This document shows positions 50,001 to 60,451 of a stretch of DNA of 64,000 nt, in pieces (positions within the stretch are counted from its first letter, which is position 1; each line of letters begins with the position of its first letter). The stretch spans positions 434,001 to 498,000 of the forward strand of contig NW_027469120.1 of NCBI RefSeq assembly GCF_051020765.1. Direction: 5' to 3'. The DNA is from Lasioglossum baleicum. Taxonomy: Eukaryota > Arthropoda > Insecta > Hymenoptera > Halictidae. A model generated the notes under the pieces. It did not search any database. It saw nothing but the letters and a program-made list of their open reading frames with translations, and was not told where the DNA came from. A program made the position numbers and the translations under genes.

Positions 50001-50057
50001 TGTCACGTCCGTCACTGTGTTTTTGTTACAGGTACCAAGAGAGAGAGAAGGATGGCA
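50001..50057 (-). mobile_element. T10: last 57 bp of a diverged family A LTR
   Basis: Minus-strand LTR end (TGTCACGTCCGTCACTGTG on plus), diverging after GGTACCA. It is interpreted as the 3' LTR end of a minus element inserted in T9 and then cut by T11 at GGCA/TGTTACG. Confidence 0.65.
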
Positions 50058-52027
50058 TGTTACGTCGTCCGATGTACGACGTTGGCCTTGTACACACACT
50101 ATGTATACAAGGTCTGATCTGCATAAGATCCATACACCGTCCCCTAGACATAAGAGCATAGTATTAAGATTTCATTATTCTATTGTTCTAATCCTTATCT
50201 CCGTCTCTACCCATCACCATAACTTCTCCTTGATCAACACCTTACCTCAGTTTCAACCCATCACCACGACACATAATGCAATAAAGTATTGCATCACTCT
50301 GGAAGCATCTAGAAGCTTTTAGAAACGTCGAGAAGTCCAAAGACTGCTGCATCAGCAGTCCCACGCTCGTAGAGGGCAATAGGACAGCCACGAGACTGCA
50401 GCGTCAGCAGAAATGCACGTGCAGTCCCCGGGAGCAAAGACGCTGCTGCGTCAGCGGTTCTCCCACTCCAACGACTGAAGAACAAAGAGACTGCAGCGTC
50501 AGCTATCCCCACTCCGAACGAAGGAGGCAAGGCAGAGCAGGCGCTTGCATCAGTCCGCCTCCATCTCGCGACTCGAGCAGTCCGCCTTCAGCCAGCGACT
50601 CGCACAGACGTGCCTACCTGGCCTCAGAGTCAGTCCGGCTTCAAGAGCAGACGTGTTCAGTCTAGCTCCGCGAAAGTGAAGTGTGTCGATCCTTCACTCC
50701 TAATTCCAATTCCAATTCCAACTCTAACTCAACTCAACTCAAGTCCTAATTCTCATACATTATTCCTATAACATATTACAATATCCATTATTCATTAATC
50801 CAATTACTACTCCTATTATAATATTACTTACATATTGCATACCAGTGTACTTACCAGTTCTTATTTAATATATCGTTGTTATACCAGTGCTTCGATCTTG
50901 TTATTCTTGTGTTAATTCAACACCATCTTCCAATTCAGTTCTTACATTGAATATATTAAACTCGTGACATATCCGGACTTGGTCTAAAGTGCGCAGTGGA
51001 AACGCTGAGCCGCCAATAAGGAATTTGAAGCGAGTCATAGAGAAGTTCTCGTGCCACGTCTAGAATTGGTCTAAAGAGCGCAGTGGAAACGCTGAGCCGC
51101 CACTATAGACGTGAAGCGAGTTAACTACCTAAAAGGTTAATAACAAATGGAAGTTCATTTTCATTATATTATTAATATTCCATCATTACTATTCCTTACC
51201 CATGCGACGCCCACGTCGAGCGGGACGCAAGTATCAACTTGCTAAATTGAGACGCGCGTTGAGAAATAAAGCGGTGCTCGATCTAATCATTGCCACTACC
51301 GAGTGGACAGAACTTCTGGGAACCACCGAGCACATTCCGTGTGACGCGTCCGATTACGTTTCTGTATACGGTTGCCCTTGCAACCCTCCTAAAGAGGTCA
51401 ACCACGCGGACCTCTCGCGAGCTCCGACGCCAGTTCTGCATCCGGTCGATCGTCCTGAGGTAATCGACATAGCCGACGACGACAGCCAAGACACGATCAT
51501 CGTTCCCAGGGTCCGTTGCCGAATCATCCGTGACGTTCCTCTGCCAGCTCACCAACGTGTCGTCTTGCGGCCAGCATCCAAGACCACTAATGTCGTCCCG
51601 AACCGAGCAGCAGCAACTCTGCCAGATCTTCCCCACCTCGAGGACATCTGTATAGAAGACCCGATGTACGACACCTACTGCCAGTACCGCCAGTTCCTGC
51701 TGCAACAATATTATTAGGCGTTAATACAGCATTGCGGTGAGTCGTATAATGTCTTGTATAATTGCCGAATCCTGTAAACTCACCGTTCTCGTTGCATCAT
51801 CTCGCGCGTGATTCTTGTCGGGACACTTCTTGTAACCGCGTCGGACGTTCTTTTCTTGACTGCATCCATAGCAATATCGGTTGTCCTAGTGCATATGACA
51901 GCCCGCGGCTGTCTCGGCACGAAAGACCACTCCTCATATTAATCTTCATATCTCAACCGTCCGTCTGTCACTGTTCTCTTTTCTCTCTCCTGGTACCTGT
52001 AACAAAAACACAGTGACGGACGTGACA
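50058..52027 (+). repeat. T11 5' LTR (family A)
   Basis: 1970 bp. Differs from T6 in the region around 50560-50640 (CTCGCGACTCGAGCAGTCC) and in the HSE, whose central TTC is TTT. Confidence 0.93.
51202..51717 (+). CDS. LTR-encoded SIM-like protein in T11 (171 aa)
   Basis: Family A version with one Asp codon fewer in the acidic run (VIDIADDDSQD). It remains open, and the in-frame indel supports protein-level constraint. Confidence 0.73.
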   Translation: MRRPRRAGRKYQLAKLRRALRNKAVLDLIIATTEWTELLGTTEHIPCDASDYVSVYGCPCNPPKEVNHADLSRAPTPVLHPVDRPEVIDIADDDSQDTIIVPRVRCRIIRDVPLPAHQRVVLRPASKTTNVVPNRAAATLPDLPHLEDICIEDPMYDTYCQYRQFLLQQYY

Positions 52028-52031
52028 AATT

Positions 52032-52049
52032 TGGCGCAGTCGGTAGGAC
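52032..52049 (+). other. T11 primer-binding site (tRNA-Ser)
   Basis: TGGCGCAGTCGGTAGGAC 4 nt after the 5' LTR. Confidence 0.87.
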
Positions 52050-52140
52050 ATCGAAGTGGTCGCCGATATTTGCATTAATAAGCCCCGACGCGTGTCAGTG
52101 CGAAGTTCACATTTCTTAAATCCCATTTATATCTTTCAAA

Positions 52141-53487
52141 ATGTCTCGCCCAATCACGCGATCTCAAAAGGATCTCCGAGCAGATCCTAACGCAGACCTT
52201 CCTCCAATGACCGAGGAAGAGCTACTCCTTTATGCGCAAGACCTCGCCCGTAGAGAGCAATATCTCAAAGAAGAAACTGATTTTATTGCCAAATTGCGTC
52301 TCAAATATGAAGAAGACGCACAAAACCAAAAGAATATGCTCGACGAAATACGAAAAGAGCTTCATAACATCCAAATCACGAGTCAAACCCTACGTCAACA
52401 ATCGCCTACACCAGGCCCTAGTAACGTCTTTAATATGCGGGAACCTTCACCGCCAGAGCCACGCGAAATCCCACAGTATGAACCTACTGGCAATTTCGCT
52501 CTAAAACAAGCCGCCGAGCTTGTCCCTAGATTCGACGGAACTTCGTCTTCCGTCCTACAATTCATACGTGCATGCAAACGCGCGCGTGACACCGTACCGG
52601 CCACTGCAGAGCGTGCCCTCACAAAATTGCTCTGCAATAAACTCCACGATCGTGCTTATGCCGCTATAGAAGGCCAGCACATATTCACAATTTCTGCACT
52701 ATGCGAGAAATTACGAACAGTACTGGGCCCATACAAATTCGTTGACCAGTACCGTGGCGATCTCGCGAGTGTACTCCAGGCTCCAAACGAGCACATCAAT
52801 CGCGTTAAGGACCTTCGAACCGCGATTCAAGATGCCACAGATATTGGCCTTGATTACGAAGAACTAGATCGCTTCGTAGTAGATTGTTTTCTACGAGGTC
52901 TCCTTCCCCAGCTGCGTGCCGAAGTGCTTCATTGCCCTTCGCGAAATCCTGCCACTGTTTTCGAAGCAGCCATCTCTGCTTACAGGCAGTATGAGTCAGA
53001 CCAGACTCGTCGACGAGAACTGATCCGCGAAGAAAAACGAGTCAGCTTCTCTGATAACCGGCCGTATCGCCCGCGTTCCACGTACGAGTCCCCTCGTGAC
53101 ATTCCAGAGCGAACCCAAGAACGCCGCGATAACAGACCGGACTCGTCTCAGCAGTCCTCGAGAAACTTAAACCGGGACTCTTATCGCTCCCCGACGTCGC
53201 AACGGCGATGGGAAAATAATCCTCGCGACCAAAACACGTACCGCGATGGTCGCACAGATCGCCCCTCAAGCCCTAACAAGTTTTGCAACTACTGCAAAAC
53301 CCCCGGGCACGATATTCACGAGTGCCGTAAGCGCGCTTTTAATAATAATAGGAGGTCGGGAAACGAGTCCGGCCTCCCGACCGAAGCCAACCCCAGGCGG
53401 GAGGCCGCATCTTCAACCCAAACTACAGCCCGCACCCAAACAGCTATACGGACGAACGACCAGTCCGACGATTCGTCTCAGCAGTAA
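52141..53487 (+). CDS. gag: T11 Gag (448 aa)
   Basis: Family A Gag with a 12-bp in-frame deletion. PNEHINRVKDL replaces PNEHILDFINRVKDL in the capsid domain at about 52797, between two CATC repeats (slippage). The loss of ILDF from a helix conserved in all three families may impair assembly. Knuckle CNYCKTPGHDIHEC intact. Confidence 0.92.
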   Translation: MSRPITRSQKDLRADPNADLPPMTEEELLLYAQDLARREQYLKEETDFIAKLRLKYEEDAQNQKNMLDEIRKELHNIQITSQTLRQQSPTPGPSNVFNMREPSPPEPREIPQYEPTGNFALKQAAELVPRFDGTSSSVLQFIRACKRARDTVPATAERALTKLLCNKLHDRAYAAIEGQHIFTISALCEKLRTVLGPYKFVDQYRGDLASVLQAPNEHINRVKDLRTAIQDATDIGLDYEELDRFVVDCFLRGLLPQLRAEVLHCPSRNPATVFEAAISAYRQYESDQTRRRELIREEKRVSFSDNRPYRPRSTYESPRDIPERTQERRDNRPDSSQQSSRNLNRDSYRSPTSQRRWENNPRDQNTYRDGRTDRPSSPNKFCNYCKTPGHDIHECRKRAFNNNRRSGNESGLPTEANPRREAASSTQTTARTQTAIRTNDQSDDSSQQ

Positions 53488-53558
53488 ATCTTGCTGCAGA
53501 CTCACCAATTCCGCGCGTAAAAATCTCCGCCCCTCAATTACAAAAGAAGTGTGAATTT

Positions 53559-54254
53559 TTGTTGGACACGGGTTCGGAGATCAATTTAATTCGTGCGTCA
53601 AGTCTAGAACCAAATCTACCTATAGATCATACGAACACTATAGAAGTCCAAGGAATAACCGAGGGATCCATTCCAACTCTCGGTCAAATTAAAGTGCACT
53701 TACAGGGTCAAAACCCTATCGAATTTCATGTCTTGGAAGAAAACTTCCCAATTAACATCGACGGAATCCTCGGTTCTCCCTTCTTCAGAACAGGAGCCGA
53801 GATCTCCTTTGCGAATGAATACATAACGATAGGAAACATTCGGGTCCCCTTCTCGAACCCTTGCGCGCCCACGGCTGAGCCTCGCGATAAATTGGCAGCA
53901 GAGGTTATTTCAATGCCTTCGTCTATGACCAATGATCTCGTTAAAACTCCAGCCGCCGAGCGTGAGGAACATTCGGCAAGGAACGTTCGAGTGTCTTCCT
54001 CAAATCCTCGTGCACCCGCGGTCAGACCTTGCAGAGCTCCGGTGACGGAGGTTATTTCAATGCCTCCTCGGGATTCGATCGAGTACTCCCTAGAGAAAAA
54101 CGCCGTGAAAAGCCGGCCGGATCGAAGGAGACTCGAGAGATATCGGAGTACACTGCGAGAAGTCGGATCGTGGAGCGTGAGGATCGAGTCCGAACAAAGA
54201 CTCCTCCGAAATCCGAAGAATTCGTCCTCGAACCTCGTACCGTTGCGTGCATAG
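53559..54254 (+). pseudogene. T11 protease part, ended by a frameshift
   Basis: Protease with DTGSEINLIRASS and ILGSPFF intact. A 1-nt deletion at about 54120 (CCGGATCG against CCGGAATCG in T6 and T12) shifts the frame and ends the ORF at 54254, separating protease from the linker and glycoprotein. Confidence 0.9.
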
Positions 54255-57200
54255 CGGTCGACGTCGAAGGACCTAAACAGGGATATATCCGCCGTGTTAA
54301 TGTAGCGCCGGATGTATTCCTGGGTGACTGCGTTGTCACCAATCGTAAAGGCAAAGCGAGCCTCCGGTGTTTTAACACCTCGTCGGAAAGAGTTTCATTT
54401 CGATTGCCCCCATTGGAGATGGAAGAAATCGAGTCGTACTCTTCCGACCTTTCTAATTCCGGGTACTATCCCGACGCATTCGGTAACCATCCCGACCTTA
54501 CTAATTCCGGGAACCATCCCGACGTATTCGGTAACCATCCCGACCATTCTACTTCCGGGTATCGTCCCGACGTATTCGGTAACCATCCCGACCTTTCTAA
54601 CTCCGGTAACCAGCCCGATTCTTATACTAACTCCGGTAACCAGCCCGATCATTATACTAACTCCGGTAACCAGCCCGATTCTTATACTAACTCCGGTAAC
54701 CAGCCCGATCCTTATACTAACTCCGGTAACCAGCCCGATTCTCATACTAACTCCGGTAACCAGCCCGATCAATTCCAAGACCAACTCCATTCCTACGACA
54801 ATCAAAGATCTTCAAGACCCATATGTAAGCAGGTCTGTTCCATATTGCACAATAAATCCAGCGACAGTTCTAAACCAGAGAAGGATATCAAAGCCTCCAA
54901 AGTAAAAGAACTTCATAACTTACTTCGAAACCATATCTTTGATGATCCACAGAAACTCGATTCCTTTCAACTTCCATCTGCACGTTGCCATGCGAAGCGA
55001 AACAAATACGATAAAATTAATCTCTGCGCTACAGCGAAATACGCGTCAGCAAGAAAGAGATATAAATCCGAGTACCCTCGCGATAACAGATACCCCTACC
55101 AGATTAAACGAGCGAAATACGAAACCTCTGGTCAGCAAAATCTCCTTCCACCACTGGAAGATCAGCATATCACATCGCAACACCGCTCCTCCGAAGCAGC
55201 AATCGCTTCAGAGGACCGTCAGTCCTTAGACACACACGAAACTGTAATCATGCAGCCGATCCAAGTTGCCATCTTACTCTCTATAGCCACGCGAGTGTAC
55301 ACCCTCATCGGATACGATTGTGGAGGATCTACACTGAACACGAAAACGTTCTCCATCATCGATATTCCTGATTGCGAGCCTGAAGAAATCAAGCCCACGG
55401 AGGACTCAGTAAAAATCCAATTGCTACAACTAGCAGAATTTACTCAGACGAGAGTAATCCAGTGCCACATAGAAATCGACCGCACGATATTCTATTGTGG
55501 CATGCACTCACATGTTTCCATCGTCACGAACGGACGACAGGAATATTTACTGGCAACCACCAGTGAAACCTGTTCCGAGTTGCAGAAGACCGGAACAATC
55601 CTCATCACTCCGACCGCCCAGGTCACGGGAGTCCAGCCCAATTCTACTACATCCCGCAGCCTCACATTGGCGGGAGAACTTCAAAATAACGGGCAATGCG
55701 CGGGAACAACGTACAACGACCCATTCGGCACTTGGACCAGTGTCGTTGTACAGGCCATTGTTCGAATAACCCTGAGGGACTACACAGCAACAGTGAAGCT
55801 CTCTACAGGTCAGATCCATCTACAGTCAGGACAAATATGCTCCTTCACAAAAGGAAGCTGCCTTGATACGCAAGATGGACATACATTCTGGGACGTCGTT
55901 CCCAACGATTACTGCAAGTTCAATAGCTACGACGTTCTCTACGAAGGACTAGCTACCAGAGTTTCTACAAAGACAAAGTTCTCACCTACACTATATATGG
56001 TGGAATCTGAAGACACCACATTCGCGTTGACAGAATCTGGTCGTACATCAATTTGCGGTTATATTATTATTCGCACGGAGCACCCCAAGCTCTTTATTCT
56101 GGATACAAGTTTGTCCGGTAAATTCAAGGAACGCACTCACACCATAGTAAGCAATCTGGACATATTCACCTACGTGAATAGTAAGTTCATCTACGTAGAA
56201 AAACATCTGAAAAGTCAACTTACCCAGTTGTACCAGGATGTCATCCGGCAAAAGTGCGAACTGGAGAAACAGGTCCTTCAAAACGCACTAACGATGTTAC
56301 ACTCATCACCGGAAGAAATAGCAGCTGCCATTATGCGAGAACCAGGATTCGTCGCAGTTCCAGCTGGAGAAGTGGTGCATATTATAAAGTGCATTCCAGT
56401 AACCGTACAAGTTCGGAAAACGGATAAGTGTTTCGATGAACTTCCGATCACTTACCAGAATTCTTCCAAGTTCTTAAAGCCAGGAGACCATATTATAGTT
56501 GCCACAGGTACAGAAAAGCCATGCAACGAACTCCTGCCGCCTCTCTACAAAATAAACGGAATTTGGTATCGTTTAACGCCGTCACTCACAGAGACCGTTG
56601 CCCCAGCAACATTACAACCGCTCATCAAACCCACGTGGAAGTACGTGGATCCAACAAATATCGCAACAGGCGGAATTTATTCCCAAGAGGATCTCAACAA
56701 ACTACAGGACCACATCATGTTTCCAGTGGAAAGAGTGGCCGTAATAAATTCTATCGCCCAAGGAGCATCCGGCAGAGATTACGCAACAGGGAACGTTAAT
56801 ATGTTCAACCTGCTTGACGAAAACTCCCTGCAACAGATAGCGGAGTCAACAGCACAAAAACTGTGGTCAGGATTCACCACATTTGGTTCAATCAGTGCCG
56901 GAGTGCTAGGAATATATATAGCAATCCGAACAATAAAGACTATCATAAGTACCATAATCAATGGTATTGCATTGCACTCACTTTACGGATGGAGTTTGCA
57001 TCTAGCAGTCGCCGTATGGAGCTCCCTCACAAGATTCTTCATCTTCCTGAAGCAAAAGGACAATACTTACACGTATGCAGCAAGATACAGGAAAAGTGCA
57101 AGTGAAAGTGTTAGTGAACAAAGTGATTCCCCACCCACCCTAAACCCCGAGAAAAGACAGTCGAAAAATGAACATTGCGAATACGACTTGTCGGACATTA

Positions 57201-57337
57201 CAAAACCAGCCCCAGCCCCACGTGCCGACACCGACAACATTTCAGTGCGACCAGTGTTTCGTACAAATATAGGAAATACTCGCCGAGAACTGTGCTCCCT
57301 GCGCGGAGTACCTCCGGACGATGCGTCGCATGAATGA
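54122..57337 (+). CDS. T11 linker-repeats-glycoprotein part (env-type, LTR A)
   Basis: The frame is open from 54029. Linker GYIRRVNVAPDVFLGDCV, N-P-D repeats (54447-54772), the LHSYDNQRSSRP spacer, and a hydrophobic leader (MQPIQVAILLSIATRV) with GYDCGG at about residue 427 of that frame. A Cys-rich ectodomain follows, then hydrophobic membrane segments about 945-1025 and a tail with SESVSEQSDSPPTLN, ISVRPVFRT and RRELCSLRG. Apart from the upstream frameshift, it is intact from leader to stop. The glycoprotein is clearly homologous to those of T4 and T5. The tail is the one T6 acquired. Confidence 0.87.
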   Translation, partial: SKETREISEYTARSRIVEREDRVRTKTPPKSEEFVLEPRTVACIAVDVEGPKQGYIRRVNVAPDVFLGDCVVTNRKGKASLRCFNTSSERVSFRLPPLEMEEIESYSSDLSNSGYYPDAFGNHPDLTNSGNHPDVFGNHPDHSTSGYRPDVFGNHPDLSNSGNQPDSYTNSGNQPDHYTNSGNQPDSYTNSGNQPDPYTNSGNQPDSHTNSGNQPDQFQDQLHSYDNQRSSRPICKQVCSILHNKSSDSSKPEKDIKASKVKELHNLLRNHIFDDPQKLDSFQLPSARCHAKRNKYDKINLCATAKYASARKRYKSEYPRDNRYPYQIKRAKYETSGQQNLLPPLEDQHITSQHRSSEAAIASEDRQSLDTHETVIMQPIQVAILLSIATRVYTLIGYDCGGSTLNTKTFSIIDIPDCEPEEIKPTEDSVKIQLLQLAEFTQTRVIQCHIEIDRTIFYCGMHSHVSIVTNGRQEYLLATTSETCSELQKTGTILITPTAQVTGVQPNSTTSRSLTLAGELQNNGQCAGTTYNDPFGTWTSVVVQAIVRITLRDYTATVKLSTGQIHLQSGQICSFTKGSCLDTQDGHTFWDVVPNDYCKFNSYDVLYEGLATRVSTKTKFSPTLYMVESEDTTFALTESGRTSICGYIIIRTEHPKLFILDTSLSGKFKERTHTIVSNLDIFTYVNSKFIYVEKHLKSQLTQLYQDVIRQKCELEKQVLQNALTMLHSSPEEIAAAIMREPGFVAVPAGEVVHIIKCIPVTVQVRKTDKCFDELPITYQNSSKFLKPGDHIIVATGTEKPCNELLPPLYKINGIWYRLTPSLTETVAPATLQPLIKPTWKYVDPTNIATGGIYSQEDLNKLQDHIMFPVERVAVINSIAQGASGRDYATGNVNMFNLLDENSLQQIAESTAQKLWSGFTTFGSISAGVLGIYIAIRTIKTIISTIINGIALHSLYGWSLHLAVAVWSSLTRFFIFLKQKDNTYTYAARYRKSASESVSEQSDSPPTLNPEKRQSKNEHCEYDLSDITKPAPAPRADTDNISVRPVFRTNIGNTRRELCSLRGVPPDDASHE
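54447..54772 (+). repeat. Coding minisatellite in T11
   Basis: About three 48-bp units and six 30-bp units; different number and order from T6 and T12. Confidence 0.9.
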
Positions 57338-57390
57338 GTGTGTGATCGAGTGTTGAGCGAGAAATTTCTTCCTTGTCAGAAATTTCTTTT

Positions 57391-57403
57391 CCGCGTTGGG
57401 AGG
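57391..57403 (+). other. T11 polypurine tract
   Basis: CCGCGTTGGGAGG before the 3' LTR, with the AGAAATTTCT pair upstream. Confidence 0.8.
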
Positions 57404-58369
57404 TGTTACGTCGTCCGATGTACGACGTTGGCCTTGTACACACACTATGTATACAAGGTCTGATCTGCATAAGATCCATACACCGTCCCCTAGACATAAG
57501 AGCATAGTATTAAGATCTCATTATTCTATTGTTCTAATCCTTATCTCCGTCTCTACCCATCACCATAACTTCTCCTTGATCAACACCTTACCTCAGTTTC
57601 AACCCATCACCACGACACATAATGCAATAAAGTATTGCATCACTCTGGAAGCATCTAGAAGCTTCTAGAAACGTCGAGAAGTCCAAAGACTGCTGCATCA
57701 GCAGTCCCACGCTCGTAGAGGGCAATAGGACAGCCACGAGACTGCAGCGTCAGCAGAAATGCACGTGCAGTCCCCGGGAGCAAAGACGCTGCTGCGTCAG
57801 CGGTTCTCCCACTCCGACGACTGAAGAACAAAGAGACTGCAGCGTCAGCTATCCCCACTCCGAACGAAGGAGGCAAGGCAGAGCGGACGCTTGCATCAGT
57901 CCGCCTCCATCTCGCGACTCGAGCAGTCCGCCTCCATCTCGCGACTCGAGCAGTCCGCCTCCGACCGGCGACTCGAGCAGTCGTGCCAACCTGGCCTCAG
58001 CCGCCAGTCCGGCTTCTTCCGACTTCAAGAGCAGACGTGTTCAGTCTAGCTCCGCGATAGTGAAGTGTGTCGATCCTTCACTCCTAATTCCAATTCCAAT
58101 TCCAATTCTAACTCAACTCAACTCAACTCATACATTATTCCTACAACATATTACTATATCCATTATTCATTAATCCAATTACTACTCCTATTATAATACT
58201 ACTTACATATTGTATACCAGTGTACTTACCAGTTCTTATTTAATATATCGTTGTTATACCAGTGCTTCGATCTTGTTATTCTTGTGTTAGTTCAACACCA
58301 TCTTCCAATTCAGTTCTTGCATCGAATATATTAAACTCGTGACATATCCGGACTTGGTCTAAAGTGCGC
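57404..58369 (+). repeat. T11 3' LTR, first 966 bp (family A)
   Basis: Intact HSE (57648-57680), unlike its partner 5' LTR. An extra CGACTCGAGCAGTCCGCCTC repeat lies near 57910-57975. Interrupted by T12 after AAAGTGCGC. Confidence 0.92.
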
Positions 58370-60338
58370 TGTTACGTCGTCCGATGTACGACGTTGGCCT
58401 TGTACACACACTATGTATACAAGGTCTGATCTGCATAAGATCCATACACCGTCCCCTAGACATAAGAGCATAGTATTAAGATCTCATTATTCTATTGTTC
58501 TAATCCTTATCTCCGTCTCTACCCATCACCATAACTTCTCCTTGATCAACACCTTACCTCAGTTTCAACCCATCACCACGACACATAATGCAATAAAGTA
58601 TTGCATCACTCTGGAAGCATCTAGAAGCTTCTAGAAACGTCGAGAAGTCCAAAGACTGCTGCATCAGCAGTCCCACGCTCGTAGAGGGCAATAGGACAGC
58701 CACGAGACTGCAGCGTCAGCAGAAATGCACGTGCAGTCCCCGGGAGCGAAGACGCTGCTGCGTCAGCGGTTCTCCCACTCCGACGACCGAAGAACAAAGA
58801 GACTGCAGCGTCAGCTATCCCCACTCCGAACGAAGGAGGCAAGGCAGAGCGGACGCTTGCATCAGTCCGCCTCCAGACAGCGACTCGAACGGTCCGCTCC
58901 AAGCGAGCGACTCGCACGGACGTGCCAGTCCGGCTTCTTCCGACTTCAAGAGCAGACGTGTTCAGTCTAGCTCCGCGATAGTGAAGTGTGTCGATCCTTC
59001 ACTCCTAATTCCAATTCCAATTCCAACTCTAACTCAACTCAACTCAACTCCTAATTCTCATACATTATTCCTACAACATATTACTATATCCATTATTCAT
59101 TAATCCAATTACTACTCCTATTATAATACTACTTACATATTGTATACCAGTGTACTTACCAGTTCTTATTTAATATATATTTGTTATACCAGTGCTTCGA
59201 TCTTGTTATTCTTGTGTTAGTTCAACACCATCTTCCAATTCAGTTCTTGCATCGAATATATTAAACTCGTGACATATCCGGACTTGGTCTAAAGTGCGCA
59301 GTGGAAACGCTGAGCCGCCAATAAGGAATTTGAAGCGAGTCATAGAGAAGTTCTCGTGCCACGTCTAGAATTGGTCTAAAGAGCGCAGTGGAAACGCTGA
59401 GCCGCCACTATAGACGTGAAGCGAGTTAACTACCAAAAAGGTTAATAACAAGTGAAAGTTCATTTTCATTATATTATTATTAATATTCCATCATTACTAT
59501 TCCTTACCCATGCGACGCCCACGTCGAGCGGGACGCAAGTATCAACTTGCTAAATTGAGACGCGCGTTGAGAAATAAAGCGGTGCTCGATCAAATCATTG
59601 CCACTACCGAGTGGACAGAACTTCTGGGAACCACCGAGCACATTCCGTGTGACGCGTCCGATTACGTTTCTGTATACGGTTGCCCTTGCAACCCTCCTAA
59701 AGAGGTCAACCACGCGGACCTCTCGCGAGCTCCGACGCCAGTTCTACATCCGGTCGATTGTCCAGAGGTGATCGACATAGCCGACGACGACGACAGCCGA
59801 GACACGATCATCGTTCCCAGGGTCCGTTGCCGAATCATCCGTGACGTTCCTCTGCCAGCTCATCAACGTGTCGTCTTGCGGCCAGCATCCAAGGCCACTA
59901 ACGTCGTCCCGAACCGAGCAGCAGCAACTCTGCCAGATCTTCCCCACCTCGAGGACATCTGTATAGAAGACCCGATGTACGACACCTACTGTCAGTATCG
60001 CCAGTTCCTGCTGCAACAATATTATTAGGCGTTAATACAACATTGCGGTGAGTCGTATAATATCTTGTATAATTGTTGAATCCTGTAAACTCACCGTTCT
60101 CGTTGCATCCTCTCGCGCGCGATTCTTGTCGGGACACTTCTTGTAACCGCGTCGGACGTTCTTTTCTTGACTGCATCCAAAGCAATATCGGTTGTCCTAG
60201 TGCATATGACAGCCCGCGGCTGTCTCGGCACGAAAGACCACTCCTCATTTTAATCATAATATCTCAACCGTCCGTCTGTCACTGTTCTCTTTTCTCTCTC
60301 CTGGTACCTGTAACAAAAACACAGTGACGGACGTGACA
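58370..60338 (+). repeat. T12 5' LTR (family A)
   Basis: 1969 bp with intact HSE (58614-58646), ARE-like cluster and LTR ORF. Confidence 0.94.
59510..60028 (+). CDS. LTR-encoded SIM-like protein in T12 (172 aa)
   Basis: Family A version with VIDIADDDD core and MYDTYCQYRQ near the C terminus. Open from ATG to stop. Confidence 0.74.
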   Translation: MRRPRRAGRKYQLAKLRRALRNKAVLDQIIATTEWTELLGTTEHIPCDASDYVSVYGCPCNPPKEVNHADLSRAPTPVLHPVDCPEVIDIADDDDSRDTIIVPRVRCRIIRDVPLPAHQRVVLRPASKATNVVPNRAAATLPDLPHLEDICIEDPMYDTYCQYRQFLLQQYY

Positions 60339-60342
60339 AATT

Positions 60343-60360
60343 TGGCGCAGTCGGTAGGAC
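60343..60360 (+). other. T12 primer-binding site (tRNA-Ser)
   Basis: TGGCGCAGTCGGTAGGAC 4 nt after the LTR. Confidence 0.88.
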
Positions 60361-60451
60361 ATCGAAGTGGTCGCCGATATTTGCATTAATAAGCCCCGAC
60401 GCGTGTCAGTGCGAAGTTCACATTTCTTAAATCCCATTTATATCTTTCAAA

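Larger units (their letters stand above)
50058..58369 (+). mobile_element. T11: env-type element, LTR family A
   Basis: Plus strand: 5' LTR 50058-52027, leader with PBS, Gag, protease-glycoprotein fusion with one frameshift, PPT, and the first 966 bp of the 3' LTR before T12. It carries the glycoprotein with the same LTR, gag, protease and tail as the pol-type copies T1 and T3. Confidence 0.93.
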
